NCBI GenBank assembly: GCA_002706265.1
Contig: PAKU01000029.1
Coordinates: forward strand, 1-64,000
Length of the DNA: 64,000 nt
Reading direction: 5' to 3'
Source of the DNA: Polycyclovorans sp.
GTDB taxonomy: Bacteria; Pseudomonadota; Gammaproteobacteria; Nevskiales; Nevskiaceae
Below the pieces are notes generated by a model that was not told the DNA's origin, ran no database searches, and worked only from the letters and a program-made list of their open reading frames with translations. This document shows positions 7,644 to 20,667 of this stretch, piece by piece. The translations under genes and the position numbers were made by a program. The stretch's first letter is position 1; the number at the start of each line of letters is the position of its first letter.

Positions 7644-7666
7644 AAAACCGATTGATGATCGGTTTT
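7644..7666 (+). promoter_or_regulatory. Operator upstream of the efflux operon
   Basis: A perfect 9-bp inverted repeat, AAAACCGAT (7644-7652) and ATCGGTTTT (7658-7666), with a 5-bp spacer, between the M56 gene and the czcC-like gene. It shares ACCGATTGA and CGGTTTT with the operator at 6145-6165. TTGATG at 7652-7657 occupies the same place as TTGACG there, but the matching -10 is weak (TTCTAC at 7674-7679). This suggests co-regulation of pump and regulator. Confidence 0.65.
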
Positions 7667-7748
7667 ATAGTGCTTCTACGCGCGCGTGGAAGCATCACCG
7701 TCGGGCGGATTTGTTTGTCCACTTATTGCTACTGTCGCGAGGGTTTTC

Positions 7749-8987
7749 ATGAGTGTGCTTCGTTTAATGGTGTGGGGATTCGCCGGCATATGCGCTACGT
7801 CTGTAGCGCATGCTGCCGATCCCTTGCGACTGGAAGAGGCGGTCGCACGCGCGCTGGCCTCTCATCCTTCTATCGTCGCTGAAACGGCCCAACTCCAGGC
7901 CGTGCAGGCTCGTGCGGATCGTGAGGGATTACCGCCACCTTACGTGATTGGTGGTGAGTTCGAGAACGTGGCCGGCACTGGCAGTTTGCGTGGTGTTGAT
8001 TCGGCTGAAACCACGTTGCGCATTGGCCGGGTCATCGAACTCGGTGGCAAGCGCGAGGCCCGCCAAACGCTCGGCCGGGCCGAGGTCAGGGAACAGCAGA
8101 ATCAGGCCGACACGGCGCGGATCGACCTGGCCAGTAGGACCACGCTCCGTTTTATCGAGGTGCTGGCCAGACAACAGCGCCTGGAATACGCCGAGGAGCG
8201 TGTCCAGCAGGCCGAGCGCACCCGCCGCGAAGTTGCCTCTTGGGTCACGGCAGCCCGCAACCCCGAGTCGGATCTTCAGGCTGCCGAGATTGCGCTCGCA
8301 GAAGCAGAGCTGGCGCGCGAGACGGCGGAGCACGAGTTGACCAGCGCCCGAATGACGCTGGCGGCAAGCTGGGGCGCTTCGACGCCTGGCTTCGGCCCTG
8401 TCGTCGGCGACCTGCAAGCTCTCCCGACGATCGAATCATTTGAGGTATTGGCCGCCCGCCTGCCAATGACGCCGGAACTGCGGGCCTCACGACTACAGGC
8501 CGATACCATCGCTGCCCGGCGTCGTGTCGCCGAAGCGAGCGCCAAACCGGATATTGATCTCAGCCTGGGCGTGCGGCGCATGGAGGCTTTCAACGACCAG
8601 GGTCTGGTGATGTCGATCTCGGTGCCACTGGGTAGCCGCAAGCGTGCTGGCTACTCGGTGGCCCAGGCTAACGCTGAACTCGCCGCGCTGGAAGCCCGCC
8701 GGGACGCCGACCGCTTCGAGCGCCATCAAGCCCTGTTCGAAATCTATCAGGAACTCGTACACGCGCGGCACGAAGCCGAGGCACTGCGTACACGCATGCT
8801 GCCCATGGCCGAAGACGCACTGGCGACTACGCGCCGGGGCTTCGAGAGCGGGCGCTTCTCCTTCATTTCGCTGGCACAGGCACAACGGACGCTGTTCGAT
8901 CTGAACGAACGCGCCGTTGAAGCCGCCGCTCGCTATCACCTACTGCTGGTCGAGGTGGAACGCCTCACCGTCACCGTTGAGGACTGA
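7749..8987 (+). CDS. CzcC-like outer-membrane efflux protein
   Basis: A 412-residue TolC-family outer-membrane channel with a Sec signal peptide (cleavage probably after VAHA, residue 22). The repeated alpha-helical OEP domains begin at LRLEEAVARALASHPSI; long Ala/Glu/Arg-rich helices and the segment SISVPLGSRKRAG are typical of the CzcC branch. It would form the exit duct of a tripartite RND pump with the two genes that follow (gaps of 4 and 10 bases). The start at 7749 gives a proper signal peptide; the frame is open a little further upstream. An operator-like inverted repeat lies about 83 bp upstream. The exported metal cannot be read from this subunit. Confidence 0.9.
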   Translation: MSVLRLMVWGFAGICATSVAHAADPLRLEEAVARALASHPSIVAETAQLQAVQARADREGLPPPYVIGGEFENVAGTGSLRGVDSAETTLRIGRVIELGGKREARQTLGRAEVREQQNQADTARIDLASRTTLRFIEVLARQQRLEYAEERVQQAERTRREVASWVTAARNPESDLQAAEIALAEAELARETAEHELTSARMTLAASWGASTPGFGPVVGDLQALPTIESFEVLAARLPMTPELRASRLQADTIAARRRVAEASAKPDIDLSLGVRRMEAFNDQGLVMSISVPLGSRKRAGYSVAQANAELAALEARRDADRFERHQALFEIYQELVHARHEAEALRTRMLPMAEDALATTRRGFESGRFSFISLAQAQRTLFDLNERAVEAAARYHLLLVEVERLTVTVED

Positions 8988-8991
8988 CCTT

Positions 8992-13372
<4,381 letters not shown>

Positions 13373-13394
13373 CGTAGACGCCGATCCCGTCCGG

Positions 13395-13424
13395 CTCCGG
13401 TGGTCGCCCGAGCGACCACCGGAG
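13395..13424 (+). terminator. Strong hairpin after the czcA-like gene
   Basis: A 13-bp perfect stem (CTCCGGTGGTCGC and its complement) with a 4-base loop CCGA. No T-run follows, so it may be a Rho-independent terminator of weak type, an mRNA-stabilising hairpin, or a boundary between the pump operon and the HupE-like gene. Confidence 0.55.
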
Positions 13425-13484
13425 TCCACTCGCTATGCGTGATGCACAAGAACATCTGTAAGTAAACATTGAGGTATGACATTT

Positions 13485-14222
13485 ATGAATGAAAGACTTT
13501 CTGAAAGCGTGCCAGGTTTGTATCTGCCTGCCTGGCATCGAGTGGCCCTGTTTTTTGGGGCTGTGATATTGCTTCTGTTTGCGAGCGCCAACGAAGCGTT
13601 GGCGCATGCAGTCGCCGAAGGCGACAAAGGTTACATTCAGGAGATCACAGGCATCCACCTGTTGTCTTTCGTCTATCTCGGTGCCAAGCACATGGCGACC
13701 GGGTACGACCACATCCTGTTCCTGTTCGGTGTGATTTTCTTCCTGTACAAGATGAAACACATCGCCTTGTACGTGACGCTGTTCGCCATCGGGCATTCGA
13801 CCACGATGCTGCTTGGCGTGTATTTCAATATAGGAATCAACAGCTACATCATCGACGCCATCATTGGGTTGTCGGTAGTTTATAAGGCGCTCGACAATAT
13901 CGGTGCGTTTCAACGATGGCTCGGATTTCAGCCAAACACGAAACATGCAACTCTGATCTTCGGCTTGTTTCACGGCTTCGGGCTGTCCACGAAAATTATC
14001 GAGTACGACATCTCACCTGATGGCCTGATTCCCAATCTATTGGCATTCAACGTCGGCGTTGAGATTGGTCAACTTTTGGCGCTTGGCACGATCCTGATTG
14101 TGATGGGTTACTGGCGTCGAACAACCAGCTTTTGGCGCCATGCCTATACCGCGAACGTAGCAATGATGTGTGCCGGATTCATTTTGATCGGGTACCAAAT
14201 CACCGGCTATTTCGTTTCTTGA
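13485..14222 (+). CDS. HupE/UreJ-like membrane protein
   Basis: A 245-residue polytopic membrane protein of the HupE/UreJ_2 group. The core begins with GIHLLSFVYLGAKHMATGYDHILFL; His residues in HMATGYDH, IGHSTTM and FGLFHGFG lie in or near membrane helices and are typical of the family, which includes nickel/cobalt permeases. The ATG at 13485 is preferred over the one at 13476 because GAGG at 13471-13474 is 10 bases from it and only one base from the other. Relatives often accompany CzcCBA-type pumps in proteobacterial metal islands. GC is visibly lower than in the flanking transfer genes. Confidence 0.8.
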   Translation: MNERLSESVPGLYLPAWHRVALFFGAVILLLFASANEALAHAVAEGDKGYIQEITGIHLLSFVYLGAKHMATGYDHILFLFGVIFFLYKMKHIALYVTLFAIGHSTTMLLGVYFNIGINSYIIDAIIGLSVVYKALDNIGAFQRWLGFQPNTKHATLIFGLFHGFGLSTKIIEYDISPDGLIPNLLAFNVGVEIGQLLALGTILIVMGYWRRTTSFWRHAYTANVAMMCAGFILIGYQITGYFVS

Positions 14223-14244
14223 ACCGCACACGGAGAAAATTTTT

Positions 14245-14892
14245 ATGCACAACGTAACCAAACCAACCCTCGACGATTTGCCAACCTCAGAGCAGTTGCT
14301 GCGCTCGACACTCATTGCGTTGGTTGCTGCCATCGCGATTCTGATCACGATCGTACTGCCGTCCGAGTATGCAGTCGACCCCACCGGAATCGGTCGTGTG
14401 CTCGGGTTGACCGAGATGGGGGAAATCAAGGCGCAGTTGGCTGAGGAAGCGGCCATTGATGCGGCAATGGATGCCGCCGCAGCACAAGCGGCTGCAAAGC
14501 CGGCCACCGTCAGTGAGGTGGCAACGCCGCAGGACACCGGGGCAAGTTCTGCTGCGAGTCAGCCAGCGGCAGCGGAAAGCTGGCGAGATGAAATGCAGGT
14601 CGTGCTCACACCCGGACAAGGCACCGAAATCAAACTGGTGATGCAAGCCGGAGAACGGGCGGAATTCAGTTGGGTCGCGCAAGGCGGTGTCGTGAATTTC
14701 GACACCCATGGTGATGGCGGTGGGCAGTCCATCAGCTATGAAAAAGGGCGTGGTGTGCCGTCCGACGAAGGTGTTCTCGAAGCCGCCTTTGATGGTAATC
14801 ATGGCTGGTTCTGGCGAAATCGAGGAAGCGCCGATGTGACCGTCATCATTCGAACGCGCGGTCAGTACGCCGAAATGAAGCGCGTGATTTGA
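14245..14892 (+). CDS. Single-pass transmembrane anchor protein
   Basis: A 215-residue protein with one membrane helix (about residues 21-39, LIALVAAIAILITIVLPSEY), an Ala/Glu-rich linker (about 62-110) and a C-terminal periplasmic domain with GTEIKLVMQAGERAEFSWVA, NFDTHGDGG and NHGWFWRNR. The C-terminal part resembles small beta-sandwich domains of proteins annotated only as transmembrane anchors next to HupE-like proteins in metal-resistance islands. It follows the HupE-like gene by 22 bases and is probably co-transcribed with it. The function is unknown; a structural partner of the membrane protein is one possibility. Confidence 0.65.
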   Translation: MHNVTKPTLDDLPTSEQLLRSTLIALVAAIAILITIVLPSEYAVDPTGIGRVLGLTEMGEIKAQLAEEAAIDAAMDAAAAQAAAKPATVSEVATPQDTGASSAASQPAAAESWRDEMQVVLTPGQGTEIKLVMQAGERAEFSWVAQGGVVNFDTHGDGGGQSISYEKGRGVPSDEGVLEAAFDGNHGWFWRNRGSADVTVIIRTRGQYAEMKRVI

Positions 14893-15030
14893 ACATCACT
14901 CAGGTGATGCGCCAATGCCGGCAGCACTGGTATTGGCCAATGCAGGACTGCCATTGCAAATGGCAGTCGGTTTCCATCCACGTTTAACCCCGTTGAGAAC
15001 ACTGGTTCCATTTGAAAGGAGATTTTTACC

Positions 15031-15282
15031 ATGACTATTCGCACTCTGGTGTTTGCTGTTATCGCGTGTGCATCCGCCGTTTCCGTGACGGCGTTCGCTC
15101 ACCCTGGCGGGCATGACGACGATGACAAGCTCATACCCACCACCTGCGCCCAACTGGCCGATACGAGACGCTACACGAACGATGTTTCGTACCCGGAGGT
15201 CAAGGCACTCAAGGCGCGATGCGATGCGGAGAAACAGAGCGGGACGGCGCCCCGGTCGTCGGATAAGGACAAAGACGACTGA
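15031..15282 (+). CDS. Small secreted metal-binding-like protein
   Basis: An 83-residue protein with a clean signal peptide (cleavage probably after AFA, residue 23). The mature protein begins HPGGHDDDDK, a His/Asp cluster well suited to bind divalent metal, then has two Cys residues (TTCAQ and KARCD) and a charged tail. AGGAG lies about 10 bases before the ATG at 15031. It sits between the anchor protein and the MFS exporter in the metal cargo, so a periplasmic metal sensor or chaperone is plausible. I do not recognise a named family. Confidence 0.6.
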   Translation: MTIRTLVFAVIACASAVSVTAFAHPGGHDDDDKLIPTTCAQLADTRRYTNDVSYPEVKALKARCDAEKQSGTAPRSSDKDKDD

Positions 15283-15350
15283 AAGCCTGGGTGCTGCACC
15301 AGCAAGGCGCGGCACCCTCTGTGTTGATTTGGATGACTGGAGTGGGTTCG

Positions 15351-16679
15351 ATGCTCGGAATTCTTCGCCACGCCGGCTTCCGGCAGCTTTTTCTCGCGCA
15401 GATGACGGCGCTGATTGGCACCGGGCTGGCCACGGTGGCCCTCGCCCTGTTGGCCTACGAGCTGGCCGGCCCGAGCGCCGGGGCGGTACTGGGCACGGCG
15501 CTGGCAATCAAGATGGCAGTCTATGTGCTGCTGGCGCCGTTGGCTGGCGCCCTGGTGCCGCCGGCCAAGCGGAAGGCCACACTGATTTCACTCGATGTCA
15601 TTCGTGCCGGCGTGGTACTGGTACTGCCCTTCGTGACCGAGATCTGGCAGATCTACCTGTTGATCGCGATCTTGCAGGCAGCTTCCGCCTGTTTCACGCC
15701 ACTGTTCCAGTCGTTGATCCCCGAGGTGCTTCCCGAGGAACGCGATTACACGCAGGCATTGTCCTTGTCACGTATCGCCTATGACCTGGAGAGTCTTTTC
15801 AGTCCGACCCTGGCGGCAATCCTGCTGACCTGGATCAGCTTCCATGGTCTTTTTGTTGGCACCGCCTTCGGCTTCGTGCTGTCGGCAGGATTGATTCTGG
15901 TAGCAGCGCTCCCGAAAACCGTCGTCACGGACCGTAGCGAGGGGCTGGTCGAACGCATCCTGCGTGGCACACGCATCTACCTGCAAACACCGCGACTGCG
16001 CGGGCTGCTCGCCTTGAATCTGTGTGCCGCCGCCGGTGGGGCGATGGTGTTCGTCAACACCGTGGTGATCGTTCGGGAGTTCCTGGGTGGAGGCGAGCAA
16101 CAACTTGCGCTGGCGCTGGCGACGTTTGGTGGAGGATCGATGCTGGCTGCACTACTGCTGCCCAAGGTGCTCGACAAGCGGTCTGACCGCCAGGTGATGT
16201 TAACGGCCGCGGCCGTGATGGTGGTGGTGCTATTGGCCATCACGACAGTCTGGGTTGCGCTGCCAAACTGGCGCGGCTGGGCAACACTGCTGCCAGCCTG
16301 GGGACTGATGGGGATGGCCTACGCTGGCTTGGTAACACCAGGAGGGCGGCTGATACGGCGTTCTGCTCACAATGAGGATTTGCCGGCCGTCTTTGCTGCC
16401 CAGTTCTCCTTCTCACATGTGTGCTGGCTGTTGGCGTATCCACTGGCGGGCTGGGTCGGTCTAAAGCTTGGCTTGGGAGTCGCCCTTGCTGCTCTGAGTG
16501 TTCTTGCGATAGCGGGATTGTTCGTTGCGATACGGAGTTGGCCATCGGACGATCAGATCGTCCTGGTTCACGACCATGAAGACTTGCCGAGCAACCATCC
16601 GCATTTTGAATCGCATGGCTTGGCACCGCACGCGCATCAGTTCGTCATCGACACGCTGCATCGGCGATGGCCCGGATGA
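15351..16679 (+). CDS. MFS exporter with His-rich tail, NreB-like
   Basis: A 442-residue major facilitator with about 12 membrane segments. After the last helix (LFVAIRSWPS) comes a cytoplasmic tail with many histidines (VHDHEDLP, NHPHFESHG, APHAHQF). A 12-helix exporter of about 440 residues with a His-rich C-terminus is the architecture of NreB and NrsD nickel exporters, so nickel or cobalt export is likely but not proven. GGAG at 15339-15342 is eight bases before the ATG at 15351, which favours this start over the one at 15333. It is the last cargo gene before the transfer regulator. Confidence 0.75.
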   Translation: MLGILRHAGFRQLFLAQMTALIGTGLATVALALLAYELAGPSAGAVLGTALAIKMAVYVLLAPLAGALVPPAKRKATLISLDVIRAGVVLVLPFVTEIWQIYLLIAILQAASACFTPLFQSLIPEVLPEERDYTQALSLSRIAYDLESLFSPTLAAILLTWISFHGLFVGTAFGFVLSAGLILVAALPKTVVTDRSEGLVERILRGTRIYLQTPRLRGLLALNLCAAAGGAMVFVNTVVIVREFLGGGEQQLALALATFGGGSMLAALLLPKVLDKRSDRQVMLTAAAVMVVVLLAITTVWVALPNWRGWATLLPAWGLMGMAYAGLVTPGGRLIRRSAHNEDLPAVFAAQFSFSHVCWLLAYPLAGWVGLKLGLGVALAALSVLAIAGLFVAIRSWPSDDQIVLVHDHEDLPSNHPHFESHGLAPHAHQFVIDTLHRRWPG

Positions 16680-16784
16680 TGGTGCAGCGATTCCCGCAAG
16701 CAATCGTGTCTTGGAACGTGACTGATGCTGATTGATGGATGAATCCAATCAGAAGACGAACAGAAAAACGGCATGAGGATGCCT

Positions 16785-17714
16785 ATGGAGCTACGCCATC
16801 TTCGTTACTTCATTGTGGTAGCCGAGGAACTGCACTTCGGGCGTGCAGCTCAGCGTCTGCATATTGAGCAGTCGCCGCTGTCGCGCGCCATCAAGGAACT
16901 GGAGGAGAAGCTGGGTGCTCGTCTGTTTGACCGGACGACCCGCAGCACGCGACTGACCCGCGCGGGCCAGGTATTCCTGGAGCATGTCCGGCGCGTTTTC
17001 GCTGTGCTGGAGCAGGCACGGAACAGTGTCGAGGCCGTCGCCGCCGGCTACCAGGATCAACTGCGCGTTGCCTTGTCCGACGGGATTACGCCGCCGCGCC
17101 TGAGCGCCTTGCTGGCGCAGTGCCGCCAGGACGATCCCGATATCGAGGTCCGCCTGTTCGAGGTGCCCCTGTCACAGCAAATCAGGGGATTGCACGACGA
17201 CCTGTACGATGTAGGCTTCGCCCAGTCGGCCGAGGTCGGGGATGGCATTGTGGCCGAGCCGGCATGGAGCGATCCGCTGGTGGTCGTTCTGCCGGCGCGA
17301 CACCCTCTGCTGATTCACAAGCGCATTCCGTTGGACGAGGTGCTGCGCTATCCGCTGGTGATGTGCGATCCGCAGTCCTGCGAAGGCTATGGGCAGCAGA
17401 TCGCTCGCATCCTGCGTCGCGCAGACGTGGACCCTCTCATCGCCGAACAGGTGACTTCGCTGGAACTGATGCTGACGCTGGTGGCGGCAGGTTATGCGCT
17501 GGCATTGGTCGGTGCCTCGCAGCTCATCGCCTGCCGGGACGGGGATGTAGTCGGTCGCCCCTTGGCAGGCCGTTCCCCGACCCTCATCACCTATCTGCTG
17601 CGACGGGATGAAGACCCGTCCGAGACCTTGAGCCGCTTCATTGATCGGGTCAGTCCGATCGGCGTGGACACGCCTTTGCATCAATCTGACATCACGAAGG
17701 AGATGGAGCCATGA
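16785..17714 (+). CDS. traR: LysR-family regulator of transfer (TraR of Tn4371 type)
   Basis: A 309-residue LysR-type regulator. The N-terminal HTH is MELRHLRYFIVVAEELHFGRA through PLSRAIKELEEKLGARLFDR; the periplasmic-binding-like effector domain follows from about residue 90. In Tn4371-type ICEs a LysR gene called traR stands directly before traG and is thought to control the transfer operon. Three in-frame ATGs occur at 16773, 16779 and 16785; the last is chosen because GAGGA at 16775-16779 is correctly spaced. Its stop overlaps the eexN start by four bases. The symbol is used in the Tn4371 sense and not for the quorum regulator TraR. Confidence 0.8.
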   Translation: MELRHLRYFIVVAEELHFGRAAQRLHIEQSPLSRAIKELEEKLGARLFDRTTRSTRLTRAGQVFLEHVRRVFAVLEQARNSVEAVAAGYQDQLRVALSDGITPPRLSALLAQCRQDDPDIEVRLFEVPLSQQIRGLHDDLYDVGFAQSAEVGDGIVAEPAWSDPLVVVLPARHPLLIHKRIPLDEVLRYPLVMCDPQSCEGYGQQIARILRRADVDPLIAEQVTSLELMLTLVAAGYALALVGASQLIACRDGDVVGRPLAGRSPTLITYLLRRDEDPSETLSRFIDRVSPIGVDTPLHQSDITKEMEP

Positions 17715-17959
17715 GAATACTCACGGTGTTATCGCTTGCATTGATGATGATCGCCTGTGGCGACTCGGCACCGCCGGAGACTGTCGAATCGCTGATCGCC
17801 AATCCGGAACGACTCGCCGAACTGCGCGAGCAATGCCGAAACAACCCTGCCGCGCTCGGCGATGAGTTGTGCAACGCGGTGGCCGAGGCAACCCGCCGGC
17901 GCTTCATGGGCGACGGCGACGTGCCCTATACGCCGCCGGCGGAAGAACCGAGGTTCTGA
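17711..17959 (+). CDS. eexN: EexN-family entry-exclusion lipoprotein
   Basis: An 82-residue lipoprotein with a signal peptide and lipobox (LMMIAC, Cys16). The mature part, TVESLIANPERLAELREQCRNNPAALGDELCNAVAEA, is the EexN/TrbK-type entry-exclusion signature with two conserved cysteines. Such proteins stop a cell that carries the element from receiving another copy. The C-terminus RRRFMGDGDVPYTPP resembles the end of TrbJ in the same element (see findings). It overlaps traR by four bases, so it is translated with the regulator. A 219-bp gap separates it from traG. Confidence 0.85.
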   Translation: MRILTVLSLALMMIACGDSAPPETVESLIANPERLAELREQCRNNPAALGDELCNAVAEATRRRFMGDGDVPYTPPAEEPRF

Positions 17960-18178
17960 TCCGACGTATTGGGTGAAAAAAACGTCCGGCTTATCGATAT
18001 GCCGCAGTGTGCGCTCGTGCGCAGCGGTTGTCCCACACGCGCGCCAGCCGGAATTATTGCAGTTTTCGCCCTGCATTTTGCCGATAACAGTCTTTGACCT
18101 GCACTGATCCGGCACCGAACCTGATACCTGCGGCACTCGCTTCGCCGCGCAAGGTACAGGAGACATTCGGAGGCCGGA
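17960..18178 (+). promoter_or_regulatory. Intergenic region before the traG-trb operon
   Basis: This 219-bp gap is the only sizeable one in the transfer block and must hold the traG promoter if the operon has its own. It contains an inverted repeat TGCAG (18058-18062) and CTGCA (18071-18075) within an AT-richer stretch, a possible LysR-type site. I cannot assign convincing -35 and -10 boxes. Confidence 0.35.
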
Positions 18179-20182
18179 ATGCAGGCAACAGGTGTGCTGT
18201 ACGGTCAGGTGCTGGCAGTGTTCGGCATCGTGATCGCCGGGGTGTGGGCCGCCACGCAGTGGACCGCCGCTGCCCTGGGTTATCAGCTACGCCTGGGCGC
18301 GCCCTGGTTCGACTTCTTCGGTACGCCGGTCTATCACCCGTGGCGGCTGTTCGAGTGGTGGTTCTTCTTCGACGCCTACGCGCCCCACGTCTTTCTCAAG
18401 GGCGGCGCCATCGCCGGTTCCAGTGGCCTGGTGGCAGTGGTGGTCGCCATCGGCCTGTCGGTATGGCGCTCGCGGCTGGCCCGCCGCGTCACCACCTACG
18501 GTTCGGCACGCTGGGCCGACGTGGCCGAAGTGCGCGCAGCCGGTCTCGCCGGTTCGGCCGGGGTCTTCCTCGGCCAGTTCGAGCACCAATACCTTCGCCA
18601 TGAAGGGCCGGAACACGTCCTGACCTTCGCGCCCACGCGCTCGGGCAAGGGTGTGGGGCTGGTCGTGCCGACCTTGTTGAGCTGGCCGGCGTCGGCCGTC
18701 ATCCACGACATCAAGGGCGAGAACTGGGCCATCACCGCCGGCTGGCGCTCGCGCTTTTCGCATTGCCTGCTGTTCAACCCCACCGACGCCAGGTCGGCAG
18801 CCTACAACCCGCTGCTTGAAGTGCGGCGAGGTGCGCATGAAGTGCGCGACGTGCAGAACATCGCTGACATCCTGGTCGATCCCGAAGGCGCATTGGAGCG
18901 CCGCAATCATTGGGAGAAGACATCGCACGCGCTGCTGGTCGGCGCGATCCTGCATGTGCTTTATGCCGGCGAAGACAAGACGCTGCGTGGCGTCGCCAAC
19001 TTCCTGTCCGACCCGGCATGCCCGTTCGAGGTGACGCTTCATCGGATGATGACCACGCATCATCTGGGCGAATCACCGCATCCCGTCGTCGCCTCCGCCG
19101 CGCGCGAAGTGCTCAACAAGAGCGATAACGAGCGCTCGGGCGTGCTGTCCACCGCGATGAGTTTCCTTGGCCTCTACCGCGATCCCACGGTGGCCGAAGT
19201 CACCTCGCGCTGCGACTGGCGCATCGCCGACCTGATCACTGCCGAGCATCCGGTGTCGCTGTACCTGGTGGTGCCGCCGTCCGACATCAGCCGCACCAAG
19301 CCTTTGATCCGCCTGATCCTCAACCAGATCGGCCGGCGGCTCACCGAATCACTCGATGGCAGCGACGGCGTGGCGCGCCGGCACAAGCTGCTGCTGATGC
19401 TCGACGAGTTTCCGGCGCTGGGCCGGCTGGATTTTTTCGAGAGCGCCTTGGCCTTCATGGCGGGCTACGGCCTGCGCGCCTTCCTGATTTCGCAATCGCT
19501 CAACCAGATCGACAAAGCCTACGGTCAGAACCATTCGATTCTGGACAACTGTCATGTGCGCGTGACGTTTGCGACCAACGACGAGCGCACCGCCAAACGC
19601 ATTTCGGAAACCTTGGGCACCGCCACCGAATTGCGGGCGCAGCGCAACTACGCGGGCCATCGGCTCGCGCCCTGGCTCGGGCACTTGATGGTGTCGCGGC
19701 AGGAGACGGCACGGCCACTGCTGACACCAGGCGAAGTGATGCAGCTTCCCACCAACGAGGCGGTGGTGATGGTCTCGGGCCATCCGCCGATCAAGGCGCA
19801 GAAACTGCGCTACTACGCCGACGCCAATTTCAAGCAGCGCGTGCTGCCGCCGCCTGTGCTCGCACCGGGCCGCTATGCCGATGCGCCGAGCGCGCGGCCG
19901 GATGACTGGAGCACCTTGGCGATTCCCTCCACGCCTGTCGTGCCAGTCGCTGCCGGTTTTGCCGACACTGACGCCGCAGCCGACGAAGGCGGCCCACGCC
20001 GCCAGCCCGAGCTGTCCGAAGCCGTCGCCTACAACCCCGCATCCGAGCATGTGGCTAGCGACCTGGCGCTGCTCGATGACGAAGACGACGCGCCTTTGCC
20101 TCTGCCGTCCCAGCTTGATCCGCGCTTGCAGCGCGCGGCGCGGCTGGCCGCCCTCGACCCCGACGACGGAATCTCACTATGA
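18179..20182 (+). CDS. traG: Type IV coupling protein TraG
   Basis: A 667-residue VirD4/TraG ATPase that couples the relaxase-DNA complex to the secretion channel. The N-terminus has two membrane segments (about 8-28 and 75-95). Walker A is in APTRSGKGVGLVVP (about residues 150-163) and Walker B in LLLMLDEFPALG (about 402-413). The sequence YADANFKQRVLPPP near residue 545 ends the ATPase domain and a Pro/Ala/Asp-rich tail follows. The length is normal. The next gene starts inside its stop codon. Confidence 0.95.
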   Translation: MQATGVLYGQVLAVFGIVIAGVWAATQWTAAALGYQLRLGAPWFDFFGTPVYHPWRLFEWWFFFDAYAPHVFLKGGAIAGSSGLVAVVVAIGLSVWRSRLARRVTTYGSARWADVAEVRAAGLAGSAGVFLGQFEHQYLRHEGPEHVLTFAPTRSGKGVGLVVPTLLSWPASAVIHDIKGENWAITAGWRSRFSHCLLFNPTDARSAAYNPLLEVRRGAHEVRDVQNIADILVDPEGALERRNHWEKTSHALLVGAILHVLYAGEDKTLRGVANFLSDPACPFEVTLHRMMTTHHLGESPHPVVASAAREVLNKSDNERSGVLSTAMSFLGLYRDPTVAEVTSRCDWRIADLITAEHPVSLYLVVPPSDISRTKPLIRLILNQIGRRLTESLDGSDGVARRHKLLLMLDEFPALGRLDFFESALAFMAGYGLRAFLISQSLNQIDKAYGQNHSILDNCHVRVTFATNDERTAKRISETLGTATELRAQRNYAGHRLAPWLGHLMVSRQETARPLLTPGEVMQLPTNEAVVMVSGHPPIKAQKLRYYADANFKQRVLPPPVLAPGRYADAPSARPDDWSTLAIPSTPVVPVAAGFADTDAAADEGGPRRQPELSEAVAYNPASEHVASDLALLDDEDDAPLPLPSQLDPRLQRAARLAALDPDDGISL

Positions 20183-20667
20183 GCCAGCTTCATTCCCGCC
20201 ATCGCCTCAACCTGTTCATCGAACGCGACCACGCCAGGCGCCTGAACGAACTGGCCGCGAAGAAAGGTGTGTCCAAGTCCTCCATCGTGGCGGCGGCGCT
20301 GGCGTCCTGGCTGTCGCCGGACGCAGCCGACCAGCGCGAAGCGGCGATGGCCAAACGCCTGGATCGGCTGTCGCGCCAGTTCGAGAAGCTGGAACGCGAC
20401 CAGAACATCCTGCTCGAAACGCTGGCGCTGTTCGTGCGCTACTACCTGACTGTCAGTACGCCGCTACCGGAAGCGCATCAGGAAGCCGCGAAGGCGCAGG
20501 GCAAGGCGCGTTTCGAGCAGTTCATCGAACAGCTCGGCCGCCACCTGCTGCGCGGGCGCAGCCTGGTGCGTGAGGTCTACGACGAGATCCAGCCCGACAC
20601 GCAACGGCTGGACGATGCGGCCGCGCTCGCCGAAGCGCGGGAGCAGACACAGGAGACGGTCTCATGA
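20179..20667 (+). CDS. CopG-like ribbon-helix-helix protein
   Basis: A 162-residue protein whose first 50 residues (HRLNLFIERDHARRLNELAAKKGVSKSSIVAAALASWL) form a ribbon-helix-helix DNA-binding domain. The rest is helical and rich in Glu/Ala/Arg, perhaps a coiled coil. Tn4371-type elements carry a CopG-like gene at exactly this place between traG and trbB. It overlaps both neighbours by four bases. It may repress the trb operon or help relaxosome assembly; the sequence does not decide this. Confidence 0.8.
   Translation: MSQLHSRHRLNLFIERDHARRLNELAAKKGVSKSSIVAAALASWLSPDAADQREAAMAKRLDRLSRQFEKLERDQNILLETLALFVRYYLTVSTPLPEAHQEAAKAQGKARFEQFIEQLGRHLLRGRSLVREVYDEIQPDTQRLDDAAALAEAREQTQETVS

Noticed and set aside
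7743-7750. GTTTTCAT as a possible attachment-site core (7 of 8 match to TTTTTCAT)
   Set aside because: It lies at the start codon of the czcC-like gene inside the element cargo; a chance match is more likely.
18094-18127. TTGACC and TGATAC as a traG promoter
   Set aside because: The spacing of 22 bases is too long for a sigma-70 promoter.
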